Assembly: GCA_001839685.1 (NCBI GenBank)
Contig: MLAK01000997.1
Span: 1-21,840, forward strand
Source of the DNA: Tritrichomonas foetus
Taxonomy: Eukaryota > Parabasalia > Tritrichomonadida > Tritrichomonadidae
DNA: 21,840 nt
Direction: 5' to 3'
This document shows, piece after piece, positions 1 to 9,325 of the stretch; position 1 is the stretch's first letter; each line of letters opens with the position of its first letter. The notes under the pieces are model-generated. The model saw only the letters and a list, made by a program, of their open reading frames with translations. It did not search any database and was not told where the DNA came from. A program made the translations under genes and the position numbers.

Positions 1-21
1 TGGTAGTGTCAGTGGTAGGAC

Positions 22-77
22 AAAGGTTTATGGGATGGTCCCACAAAATCTTTGGGGGGACCATTTTGTAAACCTTT
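22..77 (+). other. RNA-type hairpin, 21-bp stem
   Basis: Bases 22-42 pair with 57-77 around a 14-base loop (43-56). Seventeen pairs are Watson-Crick. The four positions that do not match as DNA (31-34 against 65-68) are all G:U pairs if the plus strand is transcribed, whereas on the minus strand they would be A:C mismatches. The stem is therefore continuous only as plus-strand RNA. The stem ends are GC-rich in otherwise AT-rich DNA. The window begins only 21 bases upstream, so the host transcript cannot be seen. It could be a structured ncRNA, a small-RNA precursor or the tip of a mobile element. Confidence 0.5.
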
Positions 78-413
78 CATATAGGAGGAAATTGCATGAT
101 TGAGTGAGGAATCATATGTAATGTCAAATCTCCAAGTTACTTTTCATATTATATGAATCAGCTTGAGTTAATTCAGACCCAAAAGAAGTTGGAAAAGGGC
201 ACTCGGAGTGAAATAAATCACTTCAAAATAATTCATAAACAAAATTTTCTGAAAAACTTCCACTTGATCATTCAAACTTTGAATTCCCATTCAATATGAT
301 TTGAAAAATCCCTCAATTTTGATCAGAAAATATTAAACTCCGTTACAAAAAGGTGAAATAACACTAAGTTACATTTGAATATTTTCACCATTTTGTTGTC
401 AAAATAGCCTAAA
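78..413. other. AT-rich spacer upstream of the BET-like gene
   Basis: No open frame of note or RNA gene is recognised here. The last 35 bases hold two TCA triplets (385-387 and 399-401). The second lies 13 bases before the ATG at 414 and is the better placed Initiator candidate. Confidence 0.4.
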
Positions 414-1082
414 ATGAATATTTACCAACAAAAGTCATGCCTTGAAATTCTCAATAAACTTGCCGAAAATCCATGCTACCGAATGTTTTCAGACCCGCCG
501 ACTAGCCAACCGTCAAAAGAATGCCAAAGGCCGCTATATCTCAATTTCATCAAATCAAAATTAGAAGTTGGAATGTACGACAGTACTCGAGAATTCGTCT
601 TCGATGTCCGGACGGTCTTCCGAAACGTAGAAAAATCGAACTCATGCGGCGAATATAAAAAATTGGGCGCCAAGCTTCTCTTTTTAAAATTTGAAGAAAT
701 GATAGCAAACGGTCACATCACGCAGAGCGAACTTGACTGCAACCTTTTTGTCATATCGAACGAAATAAAAAACCTCGAAGAGTCCATTCAAAAACCGCCA
801 CCGAATTCACCAAAGACTAAAGAAATGCCAGCTTCGTTTATTCTCCATGAAAAAGTTGATGTGCCAACAACAAAACAGCTTCAGGCAGCTCTCAGAATTT
901 TGAATGAACCAAGTTTGATCATTCAAGCTGCAATTTTCGCTTTAGAGAAACAAAAAGGATGTGTTTCGATTGGACAAACGATCGATTTTCACTTCAGAAT
1001 TATGAAGAGTCAAACTAAAATTGACCTTTACACTTTCATCATCAACAAACTCAAAGAAGTTGCGGTTTCGGGTAAAAAATAA
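414..1082 (+). CDS. Small BET-like protein: bromodomain plus ET (NET) domain
   Basis: A 222-residue protein with two recognisable parts. Residues about 8-97 follow the bromodomain pattern: a ZA region ending in a Pro-x-x-L-type stretch (P40-L50), then GMYDSTREFVFDVRTVFRN (53-71), then the acetyl-lysine-binding Asn at N76 and a closing helix. The residue before that Asn is Ser instead of the usual Tyr. Residues about 150-213 resemble the extra-terminal (NET) domain of BET proteins, including an IDF motif at 190-192 followed by a helix-forming end. BET proteins bind acetylated histones and recruit transcription factors. Usual members are longer, often with two bromodomains and acidic tails, and this one is minimal. 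It is transcribed towards the M18-like gene. The bromodomain call is firm; the ET call is weaker. Confidence 0.65.
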   Translation: MNIYQQKSCLEILNKLAENPCYRMFSDPPTSQPSKECQRPLYLNFIKSKLEVGMYDSTREFVFDVRTVFRNVEKSNSCGEYKKLGAKLLFLKFEEMIANGHITQSELDCNLFVISNEIKNLEESIQKPPPNSPKTKEMPASFILHEKVDVPTTKQLQAALRILNEPSLIIQAAIFALEKQKGCVSIGQTIDFHFRIMKSQTKIDLYTFIINKLKEVAVSGKK

Positions 1083-1624
1083 AGAAATAGTCCAAAACTG
1101 AAAGAGTGGAGGCCATTTGATTTGTAATGAAATTTAAAAATATGAAAAATCGAAAGAAAAATAGATTCTAAAATAATTCCAAAACAATGTTTGCTCGTGG
1201 GAAAAAAGCTATCACGTCTAAAGAAATAAAATGGAATGACGTGAAATCAAATTTAAATGGCACAAGAATTTTGGGAAATAAAATATAATGAAAGTACATT
1301 CTTTCATATATAAAATTAATAGAATGCAAGTAAATATTGACGTTCTTCACTTGTTTTTTGTATTGTTTGAGAAAAAAATTGCATGGATTTGTCCTGCATG
1401 CGATTAATTAGAATATCTCCAAAGTAGCTGGCAAAATCAATCGAATGTCACATAGTATCTGCATAAGATATCATTCGAGTTTATTGCTATTCATTGATCA
1501 TGTACTAAATGATGTAATGTTTACGAAATTTATGAATTCTAAACGATGTTAAAAACCTTGATTCATAAAAGAATAAATATATATATAAGTCATTAGGAAA
1601 GAAATTTTATTTTATTACATACAG
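1083..1624. other. Convergent 3' spacer
   Basis: This AT-rich stretch lies between the ends of two converging genes. Its longest open frame (antisense, about 60 codons) is rich in Phe, Ile and Tyr as expected from AT-rich noncoding DNA. A short TA-rich run near 1577-1587 is the only simple-sequence feature. Nothing else is recognised. Confidence 0.4.
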
Positions 1625-3310
1625 TTAATAATACATATACAAATTACAAAACAATTCCTTAAGTGATGAAATATCAGTCCAGGTAGCTGTCTCTCGAGTT
1701 GAGCCAATAGAAAGCATTGGACATCCTACTTCAACAGTCTTAATTCCAGTTTGGGCAAAAATATTATCGGAATAAGTTGATTTATGTTCATTTTTTTCAT
1801 TTTGATTAAAAATATTTTTTGGTATTTCAGTGATCTTGATTTCCAGAATCTTTTCAGATATGTCTTTAACAATTGAAGCACCAGTGATCCCTTCTCCATG
1901 CGATGCACCAATTAATAAACCCTCACCAATCATCCCAGTGTCGCTCAATTCATTGCTTAAACCATTATAAATATCATTACTTAAATTGTTATTCAATTGG
2001 TCGTTTCTTGACAAATCGGATTTGCTTAGAGGATTTTCTGTTTCATGAAAAGAAAGCACACTTTGGAAGTTTTTACAAGCAATAATGAGAGATCGTTGTC
2101 TTGCAGAAAGTAATTCATTGTTACTTCCAATAATTTCATTTAAAATAGTTGCAAGGAATTCACCTCTTGAACTTGTCCTTCCGCCAGTTTCGTCAAAAGC
2201 AGCAAATATTTGTGTGGAGTTTTGATCATTTTTTGAGTCACTTCTAGATTCATATTTTTGATCTGCAATTTCAGCACTATCAAGTAATGCATGGAGACCA
2301 GCATAGCACCCAACAAGTGAGTTAAGACCATGTCCACTCATCAAACCACCATAACAAGCAGTATGACTTGCATCAACAAACGATAAATCACATCCAACAA
2401 TATCATTTTCATTAACATGAACTAATTTCGAAAGATAACTTTTAATGTCATCATTATTGTTCGTTTTCTCACACTTCTCTTGATTTAAACTTGTTGTTTG
2501 ATCATTTTCATTCATATCAAGGCAGTCTATCTTGATGCCTCTTTCCATAACAATGCATTCGTTCATTTCTTCACAAATTTGATCATCATTTTTGATGTGG
2601 CTATCAAAATTGAGAGACTCTGATTTGTTTTTTGATAAATATGATGTTTTAATTATATTAATGTTATTTTCATCAATAAATTTATTCAAATTTTCATCGT
2701 TTTTTGAACACGATAAAATTGCATTATAATTTTCTTGGCTCGATTTTATTTCAATATTATGATTTTCAATTTGTGTTAATCCAACGTTTGGTATTATTGC
2801 GATTGAATGAGGAGTTTCGAATAAATATTCTGAAAATGATATTTTTTGAGAATTTTCTTCTTTCACAAGAATTCGACCAACTGCTTTCATTTCTCTGTCC
2901 AGAAAAGTATGCCATAGCCCGTTTCCTGATATTTTTAGTCTCGCTATTTGGTATTTTCCAATATTTTGGGAGTGATTTGGCTTAAGTTTGAAGCAGGGAA
3001 AGTCGGAATTTGCGCATACACCAATAATCGAATCTTTGCTTCCAATTATAAAGGCGATAATTGAGCGGTTGTCTCGAATCACGAACGCTTTTGGCGGAAG
3101 AGGATTTGGAAAGCTTTCTTTTTCTGAAATTTCGACGAATCCATTGCTCGAGAGTATTTTGCGCGAATAATCAATAAAATGGAAGGGAGAGCGGCTAATA
3201 TCTATAAAATTCAAAAAATCTTCCATTTGATTGATGAAAAACCATATCGGACCAGATAAATACACAATTATGATGAAAGAAAAGAAAATAAATAATTGAA
3301 AAATCACCAT
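1625..3310 (-). CDS. M18 aspartyl-aminopeptidase homologue lacking metal ligands (pseudo-peptidase)
   Basis: 561 residues. The M18 (DNPEP) fold is recognisable from the SPFHFIDYSRKIL start (41-53), the LDRE..AVGRI segment (137-147), the ALLDS helix (341-345) and the GCPMLSIGSTRE segment (529-540). The dinuclear-zinc site is gone. The GAHTDSP motif reads GVCANSDFP (97-105, His and Asp lost). The RLDNL Asp is N330. The NEEVGS pair of Glu residues reads T375-G376. The HSIRE His is G536. The SADMAH Asp is not retained. Asn/Asp/Ser-rich inserts at about 195-290 and 425-460 lengthen it beyond the usual 450-490 residues. The first 27 residues form a hydrophobic segment that could be a membrane anchor. 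A start at Met29 (3226) would give a cytosolic 533-residue form and has better upstream TCA signals. Catalysis by the usual mechanism is unlikely; its real role is unknown. Confidence 0.7.
   Translation of the reverse strand: MVIFQLFIFFSFIIIVYLSGPIWFFINQMEDFLNFIDISRSPFHFIDYSRKILSSNGFVEISEKESFPNPLPPKAFVIRDNRSIIAFIIGSKDSIIGVCANSDFPCFKLKPNHSQNIGKYQIARLKISGNGLWHTFLDREMKAVGRILVKEENSQKISFSEYLFETPHSIAIIPNVGLTQIENHNIEIKSSQENYNAILSCSKNDENLNKFIDENNINIIKTSYLSKNKSESLNFDSHIKNDDQICEEMNECIVMERGIKIDCLDMNENDQTTSLNQEKCEKTNNNDDIKSYLSKLVHVNENDIVGCDLSFVDASHTACYGGLMSGHGLNSLVGCYAGLHALLDSAEIADQKYESRSDSKNDQNSTQIFAAFDETGGRTSSRGEFLATILNEIIGSNNELLSARQRSLIIACKNFQSVLSFHETENPLSKSDLSRNDQLNNNLSNDIYNGLSNELSDTGMIGEGLLIGASHGEGITGASIVKDISEKILEIKITEIPKNIFNQNEKNEHKSTYSDNIFAQTGIKTVEVGCPMLSIGSTRETATWTDISSLKELFCNLYMYY
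3232..3237 (-). promoter_or_regulatory. Candidate Initiator for the shorter M18-like start
   Basis: On the minus strand this reads TCATCA, 5-10 bases before the in-frame ATG at 3226. No TCA occurs in roughly 70 bases before the outer ATG at 3310, unlike the other genes here. This favours transcription starting inside the longer frame. Confidence 0.3.
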
Positions 3311-4056
3311 TCATTTTTTCGATATATCTCGATTATAACCGTAGATATTCCTTTTTGGAAAAGTTTCTTATCTATAGCAATAATATATCATTATTATTAA
3401 TAAATAAAATAACAAAATATATGTTAAATAGACGAAATAACATTTGGATTAATAAAATTGATTTAATATTGAACTCATTACTAGTATTCGATGTAATCAT
3501 AAGAAAGGAAAATTGATGATAAGTATATACTAATCATTGGTTATCTATAGAAATTACATCAATTCACTTAATGTAACAATTATCAAGCTGCATAATTCAA
3601 TATTCTTACAATTTTTCTTAAAAAAAATGGTTGGTGAACCAACTTTTTCCATTTTTTGAAATTCAGATATATTCAATTTTCAAAAGCCTCCCAAAAATTT
3701 GAATTATTAATTCAAAAAAATCACCAAATTTTTTCTTCTTGCGTATTTCTCTCAATCATGAAAGCTAATTCCAAAGTATACTCGCTTTCTTCATCATGTC
3801 AATTTTTCAAACTGCCAGATATAGACGAAAGATGAGATGCAACGCTCGAAAAAATATATAAAATGAAAATCATACGGCAAGAATATTAGCTTTCAATACA
3901 TGTTGTATTACATACTAGGAATCTTCATAACAACATTGATATGTTGAACATCTTTGAGGAATGTCTAAAATTTAAGATGTTGAATTCATAAAATTAGATA
4001 TTTTGAATAATGAAAATAGCACCATACAATTGTTGACTACAATCAATAAATCTTCA

Positions 4057-4126
4057 GTTCTCTCAGTTATGTAACTGAGAAGCAATAGTAAGAGAACAGA
4101 TGATTCAAATATACTCACATGTGAGT
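4057..4126. repeat. Two palindromes in the divergent upstream region
   Basis: Bases 4061-4069 and 4072-4080 form a 9-bp inverted repeat (TCTCAGTTA) around a 2-base centre. It is nested inside a wider GTTCTCT/AGAGAAC pair (4057-4063 and 4091-4097). A perfect 14-bp palindrome, ACTCACATGTGAGT, lies at 4113-4126. The two centres are about 49 bases apart and 240-310 bases before the coiled-coil gene. They could bind dimeric regulators; this is only inferred from symmetry and position. Confidence 0.45.
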
Positions 4127-4346
4127 GATCGTAGTGCAGAAATAAATATATTTAAAACTTTTCAGAATACTGAAAGTCATTCACTTTCGCCCTGATGCAT
4201 TCTCTTGCAGAAATACTGGCTCATTTTGGTAAAAAGAAATCTGGTAATAAACTTTTTCAGAAAATATAATATAAACCAATCAAAATTCAGTAGTTCATAT
4301 AAAAAGTTGTGATCTAAAATGTCTGTTAAAATCTGTTTTTCAGAGT

Positions 4347-4351
4347 TCACA
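4347..4351 (+). promoter_or_regulatory. Candidate Initiator of the FAM184-type gene
   Basis: TCACA matches the T. vaginalis Initiator consensus TCA+1Y(T/A) exactly, and its A lies 20 bases before the ATG at 4369. A second TCA at 4364-4366 is closer to the ATG but matches less well. Confidence 0.4.
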
Positions 4352-4368
4352 AAAATCGAATTATCAAC

Positions 4369-7300
4369 ATGAGCCAGGAGGCAAACTGGAAGTATAATGT
4401 CAGTAAAAAAATCGCGCAACTGACCAAAGTTATATTTCGATTGCACTCAGAAAGCCTCGACCGCCGAGATTTGGTTTCTCATGTCAAAAAGAAATGTGAC
4501 GATGAAATCGCATCGATTGTAATTCATTCAAACGAAGTCATAAACGAAATACAGCAGGGCGCAACAGAATACCGCGAAAATTTGGAAAAACTAATCAGAA
4601 ACGAATATGAAACCAAATTCGACGAAGTAAAATCGGATTATGACATGAATGTCGCACGGTTAGAAGGCGAAATGAAAAATATCGAAACTAAAACGATGGC
4701 TCAAGCAGAAGAGCTTTTATCCAAAATTCAAGAATTATCTGAATTGAATGAAAAACAAAACTTGAATTTTAAAATGGTGGCAGATGAACTTTCTGAAACG
4801 AATAATGAAATTGTAAGAAAATTGGAGGAAAAACATAAAAAAGAGTTAGAAACTTGCATCAAAGAATCAAACGATAAAATAAACAAACTTGTGATTGAAA
4901 ATGCCAAACATGAAGAAAAAATAAAACTTCAAATGCAGAAAGAAATGGTTGAACAAAGAAGAAACGCGAATTCTGATTCCAACCAGGCAAAAGAAGCCTT
5001 GAAAAAAAGAATTTATGATCTTGAAAACAACAACAGATCACTTGAAAATCAACTCAAAAAATCTGGAATTTCTTTGAATAATTTAAAAGTGAAATTAGAA
5101 AAAACTCAAAAACAACTTGAAGATGCTTCAAATAAAGCAATAATCGATATAAATCTTCTAAAACAACAACATGAAAATGAAATTGCAACACTTAATGATG
5201 TTTTCAAAGAAAAGTTTGATATGAAAGAATTAGAAATGAATGAATTGAAAGAAACAATAGAGAAAAATGATAGCAAACATGCACAAGAACTTGAAGACAA
5301 AGAAATTGATTACAAAATTAAATTAAATGATCTTTACAATCAAATAGATGAATTGAAAAAACAACTGGCAAAATCATCTGGTTTTACTTCACAAATGCAC
5401 CAAGAATTGCTAGACAAGCATAAAAAAGAGATTGAAGAGCTTGAAGATCGTCATATGTCACAAATTCATGAATTTCAAAGTAAAGAAGCTAATCTCCAAC
5501 ATGAAATATTGAGTATACAAAGACAATACTTAGAAGAAATTGATATACTTAAAAAAGAGCAAGAAAAAGAAATAACCAAAATGAAATTAGAAATCAGTAA
5601 ATTAAAAAATTTTCATGCTGAAGAAATAAACACAATGAAAAAGAATCATGAATCAGAAATTTCAGATTTAACTGAAAATATGAAAAATAATAATAAAACT
5701 AATTCAGAACTTTTGGAATCTGCAACTTATGAACTTTCAAGACTCAAGGAAAAACTTTCACAAGCGAGATCAGACCACGAATTGCAAATTCAAGACATGC
5801 ATTCACGGAAATCACAAGATATTGCGGCCATTCATTCACAGTATAAATCTGAAATAGAAGCCATGGCAAAATCCTATGAAAATAAATACAAAGCATTAGA
5901 GGAACAGTATGCTGTTGACATTGACCAATTAAAAAATCAGCATCGAGCTCAAATTCGACAAATTGAAGAGAAAAATGAATTAAATTTAAGACTCTCTATT
6001 GAAAAACAGAATTTTGAAATTGAGCAAAAGACTTCAACTCAATTAGCATTAATGAGAGATGAAATAGATAATGAAATTGCTTCTTATCGAAAAAATTTAG
6101 AAAGTAAAAACCAAGAAATTGAAAAATTGAGAAGTGATATTGATAAAATTATAGATTCAAAAGATGATTTGATTTCAAAATTAAATGAACAAATCGAAAC
6201 TATTAAAGAAAATTTCGAAAATGAAAGAACTGTTCTTATTAAATCACATAAAGATCAAATCGAGTTGCTTAAAAAAGAAATGTCTGAAAAGTATTCATCA
6301 TCTGAATTAGAAATTAATAATGCAATTTCAAAATATAAAGCGAAAATCAAAGCAGCGAAACAAAAAGAATTAGAAATTGATTCACAAAGAATGTCTCAAA
6401 TATCTCAACTGAAAGTTGAATTTGAGGACGAAAAAGAAAAATATATTAAAAAGATCGAAGAACTAAAAGCAGAAATTCTCCGTTTAAGGAATCAACAAAT
6501 AGATTCAATTGCAGAATTGAATATGAAAGAGAAAGAAAAAGACAATGCTCACAAAAAATCCATGGAAGAATTAATTGAAAAGCATAAGCACGAACTAGAA
6601 GAAGAACAATCAAAAGGAAAAACAGCAACAAGTAAATTACTGAATCAAATCGATGACTTGAATGCACAATTGAAAGCTTCGAAAGATATGTATCAAAAAC
6701 TTCTAGATGAAATGGAATTATACGCAAATACAAGTAAAAAAGATGAACTGAAAAAAATTACTGAATTAGAAAAACAAAAAGTAGCAGATTTAAGAGATCA
6801 AGCTTCTGCATTTCAAACAAAAATAGATTCGCTTAATGAAAAAATTAAATATTTGAAAAATACGATCGATGAAATCAAACGAAAAAATGAAGAAACATTA
6901 ATTGATCATCAAGAAAAAAGGATGCAGGAAATTGATCAGATAAAATTCAATTTTGAGAATTTGATCGAAGAGAGACAAAAAGAACATGATCAAGAAATTT
7001 CCCAACTCCAACAACATATCGCAGAGCTTGATGTAACAATTGAAGAGTGGGAGGAAAAATATAAAACTCGAGATGCAAGACCTGAAGATCTTGAAAAAAT
7101 TCAACTTTTAGAAGATACAGTTAAAGAACGTTCAGACACATTGACCAAATTATTTAATGAACTTAAACACTATCAGAATGAATTGGTGAATCGAGAAACG
7201 AGCTATAATAAGATGTTTAATGTTAACCCAAGTATTGGTGAATTAAATGTTTTAGAAAGGAAAATTAAATTAGAAAATTTAGTAACTGAAGCTAAAACAA

Positions 7301-7461
7301 TAAGGTATTTGCCTCGTCTTACTGAGACAGATCTTAAAACATCACGCAAACTTACAACTCCAAGAAAGAAAGTCACGTCATCAATGAAGAAACCAACCGA
7401 ATGGGTTCCAACTTCTGGTCAACAGATAAAGCCAAATTTAAGAAAAAGTGCTCCTCTTTAA
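4369..7461 (+). CDS. FAM184-type long coiled-coil protein
   Basis: 1030 residues with almost continuous heptad-patterned Glu/Lys/Leu sequence from about 45 to 940, so a long rod. The N-terminal motif KKIAQLTKVIF (13-23), followed by a short helix and a DDEI stretch, matches the signature start of the FAM184 family, where it reads almost the same. After the rod comes a compact segment YNKMFNVNPSIGELN (about 946-960), then a basic Ser/Thr/Pro/Lys tail (about 988-1030) that could bind microtubules or nucleic acid. FAM184 proteins have no settled biochemical function; similar long rods in flagellates often belong to the cytoskeleton or basal body. The ATG at 4369 directly precedes the family motif and has TCA triplets upstream. 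No signal peptide or membrane segment is seen. Naming is moderately sure, function is open. Confidence 0.75.
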   Translation: MSQEANWKYNVSKKIAQLTKVIFRLHSESLDRRDLVSHVKKKCDDEIASIVIHSNEVINEIQQGATEYRENLEKLIRNEYETKFDEVKSDYDMNVARLEGEMKNIETKTMAQAEELLSKIQELSELNEKQNLNFKMVADELSETNNEIVRKLEEKHKKELETCIKESNDKINKLVIENAKHEEKIKLQMQKEMVEQRRNANSDSNQAKEALKKRIYDLENNNRSLENQLKKSGISLNNLKVKLEKTQKQLEDASNKAIIDINLLKQQHENEIATLNDVFKEKFDMKELEMNELKETIEKNDSKHAQELEDKEIDYKIKLNDLYNQIDELKKQLAKSSGFTSQMHQELLDKHKKEIEELEDRHMSQIHEFQSKEANLQHEILSIQRQYLEEIDILKKEQEKEITKMKLEISKLKNFHAEEINTMKKNHESEISDLTENMKNNNKTNSELLESATYELSRLKEKLSQARSDHELQIQDMHSRKSQDIAAIHSQYKSEIEAMAKSYENKYKALEEQYAVDIDQLKNQHRAQIRQIEEKNELNLRLSIEKQNFEIEQKTSTQLALMRDEIDNEIASYRKNLESKNQEIEKLRSDIDKIIDSKDDLISKLNEQIETIKENFENERTVLIKSHKDQIELLKKEMSEKYSSSELEINNAISKYKAKIKAAKQKELEIDSQRMSQISQLKVEFEDEKEKYIKKIEELKAEILRLRNQQIDSIAELNMKEKEKDNAHKKSMEELIEKHKHELEEEQSKGKTATSKLLNQIDDLNAQLKASKDMYQKLLDEMELYANTSKKDELKKITELEKQKVADLRDQASAFQTKIDSLNEKIKYLKNTIDEIKRKNEETLIDHQEKRMQEIDQIKFNFENLIEERQKEHDQEISQLQQHIAELDVTIEEWEEKYKTRDARPEDLEKIQLLEDTVKERSDTLTKLFNELKHYQNELVNRETSYNKMFNVNPSIGELNVLERKIKLENLVTEAKTIRYLPRLTETDLKTSRKLTTPRKKVTSSMKKPTEWVPTSGQQIKPNLRKSAPL

Positions 7462-8001
7462 GCAATTCATTTTACCTCATCTGCATTAATAGTAGAAAAG
7501 TACTACAAAAACTAGTTACACTAATATCATTTATGAATTGGTGAATCGATTTATATTATATATTTTATATTTGTAATGTAATAAATTATAATAGATGCGC
7601 GCTATTCTGAACATATCACATTTTTTATTTATTTTTTGAATATGGAATTTTTTCTCTCGCAGTGAAAAGTGAAGGTCTCAAAATTCGACCACGCTAATTG
7701 AAATTTAAAAAAATTATGAGACTAGATAATGAAGTTATTTTAGAAACTCTTTTGGAGAGCCAATTTACTTTTTTTTATGATATTACGATAAAATTTATCT
7801 CCTAGGGAAATTAACAATTCCAAATCACACAAATAATCTTGATAAAAAAATAAAGTTTACATGGATTTAAATCTTTCCATTTTTGAAAGGAATATCCTTA
7901 ACTTTTTCACATAAAAAATATAGTTTTCAATAGTTTACGAATATCAAATTTTGGAAATGATGTTTCTCAAAAAGTTAGATTGATTTTATCAAAAAAAAGT
8001 G
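7462..8001. other. Spacer between two same-strand coiled-coil genes
   Basis: AT-rich DNA with no open frame or RNA gene recognised. A TCA at 7989-7991 lies 11 bases before the downstream ATG at 8002 and may be its Initiator. Confidence 0.4.
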
Positions 8002-8772
8002 ATGATTCAAGAAGATGAAAACGGCCTACAAAATTCTATAAAATTGGTCATAGAAGCACAGCAAGATATTAAGAAACAACTTCTCACCGAAATCGCTTCA
8101 CTAAATGGCGAATCAACATCCATCAAACCATCGAAAGCTACTCTCAAATTCTACAACGCATCAGTGCATAAAATTGTTTCCGATATTGCGGCCATCAATA
8201 CGAGTATTCATAAAGCAGAAACCATTGACATTCCAAATTTACATCAAAGAATCGAAGCTCTTGCTCAAAGGAAGAGTCTAATTGAAGCCAGAATTACAGA
8301 ATTACAATCTTTTCGCGAAAATAAGCTTTCCAGTCTGCTTCATGACAAAAATTCCGATCTTGATAATAATAATAATAATCTCGACTCAAATCCAATAATT
8401 CTAAACAATAATGAAAGTAATTCAAAAACTGAAACGAATTTTACTCAATTTATGGCAGATCTTGAAAATGAAGTTATAAGACTAGATGAGAAGCTTGCGG
8501 TAAATTCACAGCTCACAAATGAACTACGTGACCGTCTCAGACATTCCCGTGTTGGAGTTTTTGGTGCACGGAGGGCTGAAGCGATGCGAGTCTGGAATGA
8601 GGAAGTTGCCGCGGAAAAGCGTAACAATTTGGAGATAAATCGCAACCGTCGCCTGAGTTGTGTCGGTTTGAAGAATCCAAGTGTACCACTAATGATGAGT
8701 AATGTGCTCGCTCGAAGGTACTCAGCTGTTTCAAAAGCGCGGAATATCGATGTTAATAAAGATTTGTTATGA
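8002..8772 (+). CDS. Unknown coiled-coil protein with Asn-rich linker
   Basis: 256 residues from the first ATG (a GTG codon just before it is not a credible eukaryotic start). Helical, probably coiled-coil, segments lie at about 10-110 and 146-215. They are joined by an Asn/Ser/Asp-rich linker (118-145) with five Asn in a row. The C-terminal third is basic. It holds a conserved-looking GVFGARRAEAMRVWNEEVAAE stretch (185-205) and two Arg-Arg-x-Ser sites (216-219 and 238-241) of the kind basophilic kinases such as PKA use. No enzyme motif, signal peptide or membrane segment is seen. Codon pattern and the TCA upstream support a real gene. I do not recognise the family; a cytoskeletal or scaffold role is only a guess from the coiled coils and the neighbouring FAM184-type gene. 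Confidence 0.7.
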   Translation: MIQEDENGLQNSIKLVIEAQQDIKKQLLTEIASLNGESTSIKPSKATLKFYNASVHKIVSDIAAINTSIHKAETIDIPNLHQRIEALAQRKSLIEARITELQSFRENKLSSLLHDKNSDLDNNNNNLDSNPIILNNNESNSKTETNFTQFMADLENEVIRLDEKLAVNSQLTNELRDRLRHSRVGVFGARRAEAMRVWNEEVAAEKRNNLEINRNRRLSCVGLKNPSVPLMMSNVLARRYSAVSKARNIDVNKDLL

Positions 8773-9325
8773 TTTTCATTTTGATGTACTTTTTGATGAC
8801 AATTTTATATTTCCTCATTTGGGACGATAGAGTATTCAAAAAGTCGTTCATTACGTTTAAAATTCTCGGATAAAAACATATTTTTCACTCTTGAATGAAT
8901 TTCGTTTCCAAATCATTTCATGATAACTTTAAAATGAGAACAATAACATATTGTTGAGTTTTTATGGCTAAAAAGAAAAATGCCAGACAAAAATAACACG
9001 AGTTGGCATCTGAATACATAGAAAAGTATTAAGTCATGTCAACATTAAACGAATCACTCAAAAATTAAACGGAAAAGCAAAGGAAATAAAGAAATTAATT
9101 TTGGGAGAAAATATAGTCGCAAACTCAAAAAATCATTGACTAAATTAAAAATTCACAATTTTTAAATATAACTCGATAATGTAGAGCGCATTTTGCTTTT
9201 CTTATCATTAGAAATTAATCATCAATGTGATTCGAAGCAAATATTTCTTTCTAAGGCATTCAAAACTTACAATTTATTGATTGTTTTCTTTTTATTCACA
9301 TCGTCAGTTTCATGAAATAATGATA
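8773..9325. other. AT-rich 3' spacer before the minisatellite
   Basis: No gene or structured element is recognised. The final bases (9311-9325) are a degenerate first unit of the adjoining 18-bp tandem array. Confidence 0.4.

Larger units (their letters stand above)
3311..4368. other. Divergent intergenic region
   Basis: About 1 kb of AT-rich DNA between the starts of the M18-like gene (minus) and the coiled-coil gene (plus), so it should hold both promoters. It contains two palindromes (4061-4080 and 4113-4126), annotated separately. No long open frame supported by codon pattern is present. Confidence 0.4.

Noticed and set aside
1168..1350. 60-codon antisense frame rich in Phe, Ile and Tyr
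   Set aside because: Hydrophobic composition follows directly from AT-rich noncoding DNA; no supporting feature.
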